Shown: in pieces, positions 52,517-60,950 of the stretch | Numbering within the stretch: position 1 is the first letter of the stretch | How the letters are laid out: the number at the start of each line of letters is the position of its first letter | DNA from: Nitrosopumilus sp. b1 | GTDB lineage: Archaea; Thermoproteota; Nitrososphaeria; Nitrososphaerales; Nitrosopumilaceae | Length of the DNA stretch: 64,000 bases | Assembly: GCF_014078545.1 (NCBI RefSeq) | Contig: NZ_MU078713.1 | Span: forward strand, 1 to 64,000 | Direction: 5' to 3' | Program-made: the position numbers and the translations under genes | The notes under the pieces: generated by a model | Databases searched by the model: none | Told to the model about the DNA's origin: nothing | The model's input: the letters and a program-made list of their open reading frames with translations, nothing else

Positions 52517-53236
52517 GTGACTAAATTTACTCAAAAAGAGCTTGATGAGCTAAACTCTACAATTAATTCTGCTCAGGATGCTCTAAAATGGGCTTCTGAT
52601 AATTTGCACCCAAGAATTGCAAAGGCATCTAGCTTTGGAGCAGAAGATGCTGCAATCACTGATATGATGATAAAAGTTAATCCGGAATTTCGATTCTTTA
52701 CACTAGATACAGGAAGATTACCACAGGCAACATATGACATAATGGATGATGTCAGAAAAAAGTATGGCATAAAGTTTGAAGTTTTATTTCCTGATACAAT
52801 AGAAGTGCAACAGATGGTTCGTGAAAAAGGAATGAATCTATTTTATGATTCTGTAGAGAATAGAAAATTATGCTGTGAAATTAGAAAGGTGCATCCAACA
52901 AATAAGATGCTTCAAACACTTGATGGATGGATAACTGGATTGCGAAGAGATCAGACATCAAACAGAAATGAAGCAAAGATGTTTGAGATTGATACTCAAC
53001 ACGATGATATACTAAAAATTAATCCAATAATTAACTGGACTTGGGATCAAGTCTGGGATTACATTAAAGAAAATAATGTACCATACAACAAATTACTAGA
53101 CAAGGGATATCCGAGTATTGGATGTGAGCCTTGTACCAGAGCTATCAAGGATGGCGAAGATTTAAGAGCTGGAAGATGGTGGTGGGAAAATGAAGGCCAC
53201 AAAGAATGTGGTTTACATATAGATTACAAAAAATAG
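52517..53236 (+). CDS. cysH: APS/PAPS reductase
   Basis: A 239-residue PP-loop enzyme with a GTG start that reduces activated sulfate to sulfite. '[16 protein letters not shown]' carries the loop, and 'LDTGRLP' and '[10 protein letters not shown]' follow. The cysteine pattern 'CCEIRK' and 'GCEPCTRA' (Cys-Cys...Cys-x2-Cys) is that of the iron-sulfur APS-reducing form. The catalytic cysteine lies in the C-terminal 'ECGLH'. The ATP sulfurylase gene follows 4 bp later. Confidence 0.94.
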   Translation: MTKFTQKELDELNSTINSAQDALKWASDNLHPRIAKASSFGAEDAAITDMMIKVNPEFRFFTLDTGRLPQATYDIMDDVRKKYGIKFEVLFPDTIEVQQMVREKGMNLFYDSVENRKLCCEIRKVHPTNKMLQTLDGWITGLRRDQTSNRNEAKMFEIDTQHDDILKINPIINWTWDQVWDYIKENNVPYNKLLDKGYPSIGCEPCTRAIKDGEDLRAGRWWWENEGHKECGLHIDYKK

Positions 53237-53240
53237 AAAA

Positions 53241-54386
53241 ATGACTCAGGAAATTTCTGGAATAAAGCCCCACGGTGGGAAGCTCATAAACCGTGAGACA
53301 AACAAAGATCCTACTGGATTATTCTCTATTACTATCAGTGAAGATCTTGCAAACGATGTGGAAAATATTGCAGACGGAATTTTTAGTCCTCTGGAGGGAT
53401 TTTTGGGTCAAGATGACTTTGAAAATGTTATCACAAAGGGAAGACTAACAAATGATCTAGCTTGGACTATACCAACAGTACTAGATGTTGATGATTCCAC
53501 TGCAAAAAAAATGAAGGATGCAGGTGATGTCTTGCTAAAGAATCCGGATGGAACTGGCGTTGCAATACTACATGTAGAAGAGACTTTTTCCTATGACAAA
53601 GAAAAGACATCACAAGGTGTCTATGGTACAAATGACTCCAAGCATCCGGGTGTTGCAAAAACAAACTCTATGAATGATATCCTTGTAGGTGGAAAGATAG
53701 ATTTTATCAAAAGACCTACGGAATCAGAAATTAGAAAATACAGAATGACTCCAAAGCAGACTAGAGAGGCATTTGCAGCTGCTGGCTGGAAGACAATAGT
53801 TGCGTTTCAAACTAGAAACCCGCCACATGTTGCTCATGAGATGCTCCAAAAGACTTCCATTACAACTAGAGATGGAGTATTTGTTAACCCACTAATTGGA
53901 AAGAAAAAGTCTGGTGACTTTGTTGATGAAGTTATCGTAAAATGTTATGAAACCATGATTGCAAATTACTATCCACAAAATAGATGCAAGCTAGCTACAC
54001 TACATACAGAAATGAAGTATGCTGGTCCAAAGGAAGCAATACATCATGCAATAATGCGACAAAACTATGGCTGTACTCATATCATAATAGGTCGAGATCA
54101 TGCAGGAGTTGGCAATTATTATGATCCCTTTGCAGCCCAAAAAATCTTTAGTGACTATCCGGAACTTGAGATTGCACCCGTGTTCTTTCCTGCTTTCTTT
54201 TATTGCAAAAAATGTCTTACCTTTACAAATCAGAAAGCATGCCCACATGATGATTCCTCCAAAGAACAAATCAGTGGAACAAAACTACGTGAGATGATAC
54301 AAAACGGTCAGGCACCAAATGAATTTATTCTAAGACCTGAAGTTTCTAAAGTAATTCTCAACTATGACAAACCATTTGTTGACTAG
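53241..54386 (+). CDS. sat: ATP sulfurylase
   Basis: A 381-residue sulfate adenylyltransferase forming APS from ATP and sulfate. '[14 protein letters not shown]' (about 193-206) holds the Q-x-R-N-P-x-H motif. '[10 protein letters not shown]' (about 285-294) is the H-x-G-H-equivalent loop, and '[10 protein letters not shown]' ends the active region. A Cys pair plus Cys/His ('FYCKKCLTF', 'ACPHDD') suggests a structural zinc. Part of the cysH-sat assimilation operon. Confidence 0.95.
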   Translation: MTQEISGIKPHGGKLINRETNKDPTGLFSITISEDLANDVENIADGIFSPLEGFLGQDDFENVITKGRLTNDLAWTIPTVLDVDDSTAKKMKDAGDVLLKNPDGTGVAILHVEETFSYDKEKTSQGVYGTNDSKHPGVAKTNSMNDILVGGKIDFIKRPTESEIRKYRMTPKQTREAFAAAGWKTIVAFQTRNPPHVAHEMLQKTSITTRDGVFVNPLIGKKKSGDFVDEVIVKCYETMIANYYPQNRCKLATLHTEMKYAGPKEAIHHAIMRQNYGCTHIIIGRDHAGVGNYYDPFAAQKIFSDYPELEIAPVFFPAFFYCKKCLTFTNQKACPHDDSSKEQISGTKLREMIQNGQAPNEFILRPEVSKVILNYDKPFVD

Positions 54387-54416
54387 ATATTTATTCGCGC
54401 AGAATCAAAGTTTAAC

Positions 54417-55091
54417 GTGAAGCAAGTAATAGTTATTCTAGTTATAGCACTTTTTGTTGTTACACCAGCATTTGCTCAAGAACAAAAGAACCCTTCACTA
54501 AAAATTAATCTAATTGAAATTCCTGCAGAGGAATTTAATCGTGTTGCACGAGATACACAAATTGTTGAGCTTGAAGACACTCATGCAATAAGCTGGCAAG
54601 TAACCATTGATAACAATCTACTTTATGCAAATCCAAATGGAAATGGCGTGTTGCGATTCTATGATGAACAAAATACTGAAAAATTTATTGAGATTGGAAT
54701 GGGCAGTCCCACTGAACACAAATTTTGGGTTGCAGTACAACTACCTGAAGATGAAGGATACGTAGTTGTACATAACAAGTTAGAGCGTGGATGGTTTCCA
54801 TCTGCAAAGACTATCGTATCATATACTGACAGGGCAGGCATGACCGTTAACAATGGAGAGAGAATTGAGGTCAGTAATCTCGATATTGGAGTATTTGCAA
54901 TAAAGTCATACTCTGTATTTGGAATGGAAAACTCTGCAGATCCTCCTGCAATAAACTCTGGAAACATGATAGTGGAATTTCTATCAGGTGATCCTTCACA
55001 GAATGTATTTGCATTGTTTCCATTTTATGTGACTGCAGCTGTTGGGCTTTTGGCAGGAATACTGTTTCTAACTAAGCGGCGCTCTTCTTAG
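54417..55091 (+). CDS. secreted C-terminally anchored protein
   Basis: A 224-residue protein with a GTG start. The signal peptide (about 1-19, ending 'TPAFA') leads to a beta-rich outer domain, a C-terminal membrane helix (about 199-217) and the basic 'TKRRSS' end. No enzyme motif. Its last 20 bases overlap the end of the convergent nth gene. Confidence 0.75.
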   Translation: MKQVIVILVIALFVVTPAFAQEQKNPSLKINLIEIPAEEFNRVARDTQIVELEDTHAISWQVTIDNNLLYANPNGNGVLRFYDEQNTEKFIEIGMGSPTEHKFWVAVQLPEDEGYVVVHNKLERGWFPSAKTIVSYTDRAGMTVNNGERIEVSNLDIGVFAIKSYSVFGMENSADPPAINSGNMIVEFLSGDPSQNVFALFPFYVTAAVGLLAGILFLTKRRSS

Positions 55092-55737
55092 TTTTGTAAT
55101 AATTACAGCTTCTCTTTATCTTGCAAACATTACACATTGGTGATATTGGCTTGCAAATGTTTTGTCCATACATTACAAAGGTATCATTAATTTCTAGCCA
55201 AAACTTTTTTGGGATCTTTTCCATTAATTCCATCTCTGTTTCTTCGGGAGTTTTTGTTTTTACCAATCCCAATCTGTTTGAAATTCTATGTACATGAATG
55301 TCAACTGGAATGGCTGGCTTTTCAAATGCGTAAACTAGTACACAGTTTGCAGTCTTTCTACCAACACCTGGTAGTTCGACAAGCTCATCTAGTATGTCAG
55401 GAACTTTGCCTTTGTATTTTGAATTGATTATTGATGCAACTTCAATGATTCGTTTAGCTTTCACATGATAGAATCCAATTGGTTTGACTATCTTTTCTAC
55501 ATCTTTGAGTTTTGCATTTGCTAGTGCCTTTGCATCTTTGTATCTCTTGAATAACTCTTTTACAACTTTGGTTGTACTTTCATCTTTAGTTCGTGCAGAA
55601 AGAATCGTTCCAATTAGTATGCTAAAGGGACCCCCAGTCTCTGCTTCGTGTAATTCTCTTAATGCTGTCATACGTGGTGGCTTGACCGAATTCATTGTAT
55701 CCATCATGCCCGTAATGATTTTCTTTGTGTCTATCAT
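55072..55737 (-). CDS. nth: endonuclease III
   Basis: A 221-residue bifunctional DNA glycosylase/AP lyase for oxidised pyrimidines. 'LVELPGVGRKTANCVLVYAF' (about 115-134) holds the HhH motif and catalytic Lys. 'VDIHVHRISNRLG' holds the catalytic Asp. The C-terminal C-x6-C-x2-C-x5-C iron-sulfur cluster ('CKPISPMCNVCKIKRSC') is complete. It overlaps the UDG gene upstream by 4 bp. Confidence 0.95.
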   Translation of the reverse strand: MIDTKKIITGMMDTMNSVKPPRMTALRELHEAETGGPFSILIGTILSARTKDESTTKVVKELFKRYKDAKALANAKLKDVEKIVKPIGFYHVKAKRIIEVASIINSKYKGKVPDILDELVELPGVGRKTANCVLVYAFEKPAIPVDIHVHRISNRLGLVKTKTPEETEMELMEKIPKKFWLEINDTFVMYGQNICKPISPMCNVCKIKRSCNYYKTKKSAA

Positions 55738-56411
55738 TTGTTGATCAACTTTTGTGCCTTGGCAAATATTTCATTCCATTTTTTCCATACTAGTCTACCT
55801 GTTTGGGTATTCTGCCTACTAGGATGATATGAACAAATGATCTTGTATTTTTCATGTAAAATTACATTTCCATGAGAGAATTTTTGTCCTTTAATTTTTA
55901 GAAGCTTACAGCATGTATCAAAGGCAATCTTTCCTAGGCATACAATTACATTGGTTTTCTCCAGAATTTCTAATTCTTGTTCTAGGTATGCAAAGCAATT
56001 TTCAAACTCGTCTCTTGAGGGTTTGTTATCAGGTGGTGCACAACGAACGGCAGCTGTAATGTATGCATTTTTTAGAAAAAAACCATCATCAAGTCTCTGA
56101 CTAGTTGGTGTTGATGCAAATTTGTTCTCATATAGTACTCTTGCAACCCAATCGCCTGAGCTATCACCTGTAAACATTCTTCCCGTTCTGTTTCCCCCGT
56201 GTGCAGCAGGAGCCAACCCTATGATTATAATTTGTGCATTAATGTCTCCAAATCCTGCAAGTGGCTTGCCCCAGTATTTTTCATCAGAGTATCGCTTTAC
56301 TTTCTTTCTTGCAACATCTTTAATGTAAGAATTTAATCTCGGACATTTTTTACACTTGATGATCTTTGAATTTAATTGTTGTAATTTCTCTAATCTAATT
56401 TCTTTTTTCAT
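55734..56411 (-). CDS. uracil-DNA glycosylase, family 5 (UDGb)
   Basis: A 225-residue glycosylase removing uracil or other deaminated bases. Motif 1 reads 'GLAPAAHGGNRTGRMFTGD' (about 65-83), which lacks the catalytic Asp/Asn of family 4 and is typical of UDGb. 'CSYHPSRQNTQTGRL' gives the late His motif. Cys residues at 'CKKCPR' plus two later cysteines fit the iron-sulfur cluster. Co-translated with nth, giving a two-enzyme base-excision repair unit. Confidence 0.9.
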   Translation of the reverse strand: MKKEIRLEKLQQLNSKIIKCKKCPRLNSYIKDVARKKVKRYSDEKYWGKPLAGFGDINAQIIIIGLAPAAHGGNRTGRMFTGDSSGDWVARVLYENKFASTPTSQRLDDGFFLKNAYITAAVRCAPPDNKPSRDEFENCFAYLEQELEILEKTNVIVCLGKIAFDTCCKLLKIKGQKFSHGNVILHEKYKIICSYHPSRQNTQTGRLVWKKWNEIFAKAQKLINK

Positions 56412-57184
56412 AATTTAAAAAATCTTTTTTGTTTTGTAAATAAAATTATTAAAATCATTGATGGAATTAATAGCAAGAAGGGCAATTCAAACTCTGGCAA
56501 TGATTTATCTGGAGAATAAATCTCTCCCCACAAGCTTGGACTGGGAATTTCATTTCTTTCTACATTGATTCCTTCTGGCCATGTCACTGTTTGATCAGTA
56601 TGTGCGTCATATACTCCAAGATAAAACCCATAGATGTTTGATCTACCTATAACCTCAATGGGAATTCTAAACTCGTATGTTGCATGTGGTATGTTGGTAT
56701 ACCGATCATTTTCATCTGACACACTGCCATACCCAATGTAATCATCATGGGAATCAATCTGTTTGAAATGATTAGTCAATACAAGAGGGGATCCGCCCTG
56801 TAGTGTTGGAGAATTTTTTCCACCAAGAGCTGATACAAAACAATAATCATTCTCATTTGGAATTTCTGTCTTGTCGTTTTCTGTATCAAAACATAACACT
56901 GCTTTGTCTAAACCTTTGTCTATGTGAATGTCACCGATAACATCAGCTAAGATGTAAATGTAATCACCTTGATGAGCAGAGCGTAACTTTATTGGAATAT
57001 TTCCACCATACTCTGTTAGTGTTGATTTCTTCCATTCATTCCAAACAGTCCACTTGCCATCAAACTGAAGCTTGTCCATCTCACTTGATATTGTAATTGG
57101 AATCGGCTCATATGCAAAAGAATTGTTAATTGAAACAATAGATGTCAAAATTAATAATGCAATTAGGAAACCTTGTAACTTCAT
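56408..57184 (-). CDS. secreted C-terminally anchored protein
   Basis: A protein of about 258 residues starting 'MKLQGFLIALLILTSIVSIN'. The signal peptide ends near 'NSFAYE'. The ectodomain has features of a CBM9-like beta domain ('LQFDGKWTVWNEW', 'EFRIPIEVIG'). A C-terminal helix and basic tail anchor it. ATGs at 57211 and 57262 are alternative starts; 57262 lies in the divergent promoter. It overlaps the UDG gene by 4 bp. Confidence 0.75.
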   Translation of the reverse strand: MKLQGFLIALLILTSIVSINNSFAYEPIPITISSEMDKLQFDGKWTVWNEWKKSTLTEYGGNIPIKLRSAHQGDYIYILADVIGDIHIDKGLDKAVLCFDTENDKTEIPNENDYCFVSALGGKNSPTLQGGSPLVLTNHFKQIDSHDDYIGYGSVSDENDRYTNIPHATYEFRIPIEVIGRSNIYGFYLGVYDAHTDQTVTWPEGINVERNEIPSPSLWGEIYSPDKSLPEFELPFLLLIPSMILIILFTKQKRFFKL

Positions 57185-57232
57185 TATCCAAAAATTACTA
57201 TTCCCTTTCATAAATAATATTGTCTTATCAAC

Positions 57233-57240
57233 AAATATTA
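57233..57240 (+). promoter_or_regulatory. TATA box for 59-residue protein
   Basis: AAATATTA centred about 26 bp before the ATG at 57263, predicting a leaderless transcript. Confidence 0.5.
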
Positions 57241-57262
57241 TCCTCCGTTTGTATCGTACCAT

Positions 57263-57442
57263 ATGAAAAAAGTCATTGTAATAGCAGCCGTTGTAGTTTT
57301 AGCTATTGGAATCGGATTTTCATTTTCAATGGAAAACCCTCAAGTTGTCCCTGAAATATCAGAAAATATTGTAACCCCGGCTGAACCCCTCACAGAGCAT
57401 AAAATTTCCCTAAGTGAATCCATGGATATGTCTGGCCCATAG
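57263..57442 (+). CDS. 59-residue exported/anchored mini-protein
   Basis: The ATG-TAG frame encodes 59 residues. 'MKKVIVIAAVVVLAIGIGFS' is a clear membrane-inserting N-terminus. A short acidic, proline-containing tail ends 'SESMDMSGP'. The TATA box upstream has canonical spacing. No homologue is recognised. Confidence 0.65.
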   Translation: MKKVIVIAAVVVLAIGIGFSFSMENPQVVPEISENIVTPAEPLTEHKISLSESMDMSGP

Positions 57443-57523
57443 CCTTTGGGTTGCCAAATTGGACCATCTTATTCGTAAAAATTTCCATAATTACTAATAA
57501 CTGGATTCATCATTCACAGTATA

Positions 57524-58252
57524 ATGAAAGAACAACACAAGACTATAGCTGTCTTAGGTGCAATTGTTGCACTATCAGGTGTTTTGGCAGGAAATATGGC
57601 ATTAGGCTTTTTTGATAATGATTCTAGTTCTGCAAATTCCTTGGCAACAAGCGGTCTTATGACCGGACATGTAACTATGACAGTTTATGACGCAGATGGT
57701 AATATCAAAGCATACCAGCAATCTGATAACATAATTGTTAATCAGGGTGAGAACTGTGCTGTAAAGACATTGTTTGGTAATGTTACTGGTGCAACAGGTG
57801 TTATATGTGGTGATGATGTTACAGATGGTCCAGGACACTTTAATGTCATTGCAATTGGTAACCAAACCGTTGGTACTGATACTGCAGCTGATGGAAACCT
57901 AAAACTTGTCAACGAACACAACCAAACCAATAGTGGATTTACAAGAGTTAGAGACACAACTCCAGCATATACCGCAGCATCTGGCTCAACTGCAGCTAAA
58001 GTAATACTGTCAAATGCATTTACTCTAGCATCTGATGGAAGTGCTGGTTCATCAAGAACCGTCTCTGAATCAGGTCTGTTTAATGCAACAATCGGTGCAT
58101 CAATGCAAGCAACTCACAATGCTGATGCAATGTTTGCAAGACAAACCTTTTCACCAATCACTGTTAATGCAGGTGAAACACTAACTGTTGAATGGACAGT
58201 TAATGTCGGTGGAGCAGGAACACTAGGCAGCGAACCAACATCTAGTCAATAG
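57524..58252 (+). CDS. secreted protein with virion/tail-like beta domain
   Basis: A 242-residue protein. An N-terminal hydrophobic segment (about 8-26) precedes 'GHVTMTVYDADGNIKAYQQS'. Then come 'FNVIAIGNQT' and 'SESGLFNATIGASM', and 'FARQTFSPITVNAGETLTVEWTVNVG' (split at 'SPITV') closes the domain. The order 'IAIGN ... SESGLFN ... ARQTFSPI ... L.V.WT' is familiar from tail and capsid-decoration proteins of phages and archaeal viruses. Here it is probably a cell-surface protein or a captured viral structural domain. Confidence 0.7.
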   Translation: MKEQHKTIAVLGAIVALSGVLAGNMALGFFDNDSSSANSLATSGLMTGHVTMTVYDADGNIKAYQQSDNIIVNQGENCAVKTLFGNVTGATGVICGDDVTDGPGHFNVIAIGNQTVGTDTAADGNLKLVNEHNQTNSGFTRVRDTTPAYTAASGSTAAKVILSNAFTLASDGSAGSSRTVSESGLFNATIGASMQATHNADAMFARQTFSPITVNAGETLTVEWTVNVGGAGTLGSEPTSSQ

Positions 58253-58325
58253 ATTCTCTGAATCTATCACACCTTTTTCTTCTTTTTGATATTCTAAAAA
58301 CTTATTCGTGTTAATTACAGTACAA

Positions 58326-58333
58326 GTATTATA
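58326..58333 (+). promoter_or_regulatory. TATA box for aconitase X large subunit
   Basis: GTATTATA centred about 26 bp before the ATG at 58356. It supports that start over an ATG at 58308. Confidence 0.5.
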
Positions 58334-58355
58334 CTTCAATAATTCCAATAAGATT

Positions 58356-59510
58356 ATGGAATTAACGCGAGATGAAGAGGCTGCATTAAAGGGCGAATAT
58401 GGAGAAACTCTTGCATTAGCATATAGAATTCTTGTTGCAACAGGTGAGGCTACAAATTCTGAAAAACTCATTCCAATTGAATGGGCTCACCTTTCTGGTG
58501 TAAATTATAATACAATCGGAGATGCTGGGGAAGAATTTCTATCTACTCTAAGTAAAGATGCACGTGTTAAAGTCAAAACAACTCTGAATCCTATGGGATA
58601 TGACATTGATAGCGTTTCAAGATATGATCTAGATGAAAACTTTATTTCAAAACAAGAAAGCATAAGAAAATCATATGAAAGAATGGGAGTGACTCCTTCG
58701 TTTTCATGCATTCCTTATGATATCTTTGATTTACCAGGTAAGGGAACCCAAGTCTCCTTTGCAGAAAGTAACGCAGCAATTTATGCAAACTCTGTTGGAG
58801 GACTAAAAACCAACAAAGAGAGCGCATTTAGTGCTCTAGCAAGCGCAATAACAGGAAAGAGTCCTTATTCTTCTCTACGAAAAGATGATACTCCAAACAT
58901 TACCATCAAAATGAAAGTTGAGAATCCTAACGAGATGATGTATGGGATGTTAGGGTACTTTGCCGGAAAGGTCGGTGAGACATCTGTGGCAATCTCAGGA
59001 GTAAAAGAAGTGGATCATAGGAGCTGTAAGTCACTTTGTGGTGGAATGGGCACATCCGGTACATGTGGAAAATTTGTATTTGGTGAGGGAGAAAAAGACT
59101 CTGAAAAGATTGATTTTGATAAAAAAGAAGCACAAACAGTCTTTGATGAGCTAAACACCACAGAAAAAGGCGACATTGTCACACTTGGAAGCCCTCAATT
59201 AGGATTAGATGAGCTACATGATCTATCATTAATGCTAAAAGGAAAATCATTTACAAAACGATGTATGATTTTTTGTCCTCGTTCCGTTCAGGAACAGGCA
59301 AGAAAAATTGGATACACAAATGAAATTGAACGTGCAGGATGTGATATCCTATCTGATTGTTGTACTTGTCTGACTCCTCTAATTAACAAAGACTCAGTAG
59401 ATGGTGTTACAACTAATAGCATTAAAGGAGCATATTACTTGAAAAATTCTACTGGCGTTGATGTCAATCTTAAATCGTTATCAGATATTGTAAAAGAAGA
59501 AACTAAATGA
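58356..59510 (+). CDS. aconitase X large subunit (probable phosphomevalonate dehydratase)
   Basis: A protein of about 384 residues starting 'MELTRDEEAALKGEYGETLA'. The AcnX catalytic domain holds iron-sulfur/active-site cysteines in 'SLCGGMGTSGTCGKF' and 'CDILSDCCTCLTPL', with 'WAHLSGVNYNTIG' early. In archaea this pair dehydrates mevalonate-5-phosphate in the modified mevalonate pathway to isoprenoids. The alternative is cis-3-hydroxyproline dehydratase of some bacteria. The small subunit gene overlaps by 4 bp. Confidence 0.88.
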   Translation: MELTRDEEAALKGEYGETLALAYRILVATGEATNSEKLIPIEWAHLSGVNYNTIGDAGEEFLSTLSKDARVKVKTTLNPMGYDIDSVSRYDLDENFISKQESIRKSYERMGVTPSFSCIPYDIFDLPGKGTQVSFAESNAAIYANSVGGLKTNKESAFSALASAITGKSPYSSLRKDDTPNITIKMKVENPNEMMYGMLGYFAGKVGETSVAISGVKEVDHRSCKSLCGGMGTSGTCGKFVFGEGEKDSEKIDFDKKEAQTVFDELNTTEKGDIVTLGSPQLGLDELHDLSLMLKGKSFTKRCMIFCPRSVQEQARKIGYTNEIERAGCDILSDCCTCLTPLINKDSVDGVTTNSIKGAYYLKNSTGVDVNLKSLSDIVKEETK

Positions 59511-59881
59511 TGTCAAAAGTTATTGTAAAGGGAAAGACCCAGGGAAAAATTCTAAAGTCAAATAACCCAATAAATTTTCTTGGGGCAGTAGACAAAAAAT
59601 CTGGAATAATCAAAGACAACACATATGATATCTACAATAAATCAATCAAAGGTACAATCTTTGTCTTCCCTCATGGAATTGGAAGTAGTGTTGGAGCATA
59701 CACAATTTATTCCTTAAAGTCAAACAACTCAGCTCCACTTGCAATGATCTGTACAAAGGCAGATCTTACAGTTGCATCAGGATGCGCTCTTGCAAACATT
59801 CCTCTGATTATTGTTGATCAAAAAGAATTTGATTCATTAGAAAACGATTCTGAAATTACAATTGATACTAATGAATACTAG
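59507..59881 (+). CDS. aconitase X swivel (small) subunit
   Basis: A 124-residue DUF126-type swivelling domain with 'FPHGIGSSVGAYTIYSLKSN' and 'PLAMICTKADLTVASGCALANIPLI'. These supply the loop that closes over the large-subunit active site. In bacteria both parts are often fused; here they are separate, as usual in archaea. It converges with the AMMECR1 gene with no spacer. Confidence 0.88.
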   Translation: MMSKVIVKGKTQGKILKSNNPINFLGAVDKKSGIIKDNTYDIYNKSIKGTIFVFPHGIGSSVGAYTIYSLKSNNSAPLAMICTKADLTVASGCALANIPLIIVDQKEFDSLENDSEITIDTNEY

Positions 59882-60487
59882 CTAAAGTTTTCTAACTACT
59901 TTTCCATTTGGACTTTCTTCTGCAAATACTATTCCCTGGAATTTTTCAATTGTAACATCCTTTGATAACCACGAATTTTTTTCAAGACCAGCTTTTTGGC
60001 ATGTGTGTTCCAAAAATTCTTCTTCATTCCAACCATACTCAATTGGAACCTGGGGTAATAGCAAACCAGAAGAAAATGAACTTTTGATAATTAATCCATC
60101 TTTTCCAATATTGATCTTTGATGGATACTCTTTAGGATTGTTAACAGAAATTTTTTCGGGTTCACTTAGAATGGTAACTTCAAAATTTATTTCTGTTAAT
60201 TCCTCTTTAGTCAATGGCGGAAACCTAGGATCCTTTGTTGCAGCAGCAACTGCAGAATCCTCCAGTGTAGTATAGAGTTCTTTATCTGAGATAGGATATC
60301 CAATACATCCCCGCAAATCATTTTGTTTCATTAGTGTGACAAAAATTCCTGAAATGAAAGAAAATTTCTTTTTAAAACTATCATCAAACTCAAATGATTC
60401 ATTATTCAAATAATGAGTAACAATCTTCCTTGATGCTTTAACAATTAATTCACCATCATCATCTGTCAAGTCAGTGTATCTTTTCAT
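59882..60487 (-). CDS. AMMECR1-domain protein
   Basis: A 201-residue protein of the AMMECR1/AmmeMemoRadiSam-A family. The family core 'LRGCIGYPIS' (about 78-87) and 'DPRFPPLTKEEL' follow in order, as does 'VPIEYGWNEEEFLEHTCQKA'. The biochemical role is not settled; an RNA-modification or radical-chemistry accessory is suggested in bacteria. It is the last gene of an operon with Mut7-C and RqcH; its start overlaps Mut7-C by 17 bp. Confidence 0.88.
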   Translation of the reverse strand: MKRYTDLTDDDGELIVKASRKIVTHYLNNESFEFDDSFKKKFSFISGIFVTLMKQNDLRGCIGYPISDKELYTTLEDSAVAAATKDPRFPPLTKEELTEINFEVTILSEPEKISVNNPKEYPSKINIGKDGLIIKSSFSSGLLLPQVPIEYGWNEEEFLEHTCQKAGLEKNSWLSKDVTIEKFQGIVFAEESPNGKVVRKL

Positions 60488-60950
60488 TTAACATCTTAGT
60501 GTATTGTACTAGCTTTTCTATATGCGTTCCTTTCCAGTATATCTTGTCACATTTTTTGCATATCCAAAATTCTTCTTCACTCTTAACTCCAATGGGAATT
60601 TTTTTTAAGATATCTTCTCTTTTGATCGATGCAATTTTTTCATTACACAATGAACATCTTATTTTATCAAAATCAATTGAAAATTTTTTAATCGAATAAT
60701 ACTTTGCAATATGAATTATTTGTTCTACTTCTATTAATGATTCAAGTACTGTGCTTTGAATTTTTTCTTTTGTTGCCTTACTTGAAAGAGCCCTATCACG
60801 TGTTAGAATTACTCTGCCTTCTTGTTTAGCAAGGAGAATTATTTCTTTATCATCAATATTTGGAAAATATTTTGCATCGTAACCAAAAAATCTAAGTTTT
60901 CTTGCAATATTTCCTAACATTGCATCTACAACAAACTTTTGTCTATTCAT
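60471..60950 (-). CDS. Mut7-C RNase-domain protein
   Basis: A 159-residue protein. A PIN-like N-terminal half reads 'FVVDAMLGNIARKLRFFGYD' (about 6-25) and 'GRVILTRDRALSS', giving acidic active-site residues. A zinc ribbon (Cys-x2-Cys 'CSLCNE' and Cys-x2-Cys 'CKKCDKIYW') follows. This is the Mut7-C domain of the C. elegans exonuclease MUT-7 and stand-alone archaeal proteins. It overlaps rqcH by 8 bp and AMMECR1 by 17 bp. Confidence 0.88.
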   Translation of the reverse strand: MNRQKFVVDAMLGNIARKLRFFGYDAKYFPNIDDKEIILLAKQEGRVILTRDRALSSKATKEKIQSTVLESLIEVEQIIHIAKYYSIKKFSIDFDKIRCSLCNEKIASIKREDILKKIPIGVKSEEEFWICKKCDKIYWKGTHIEKLVQYTKMLNEKIH

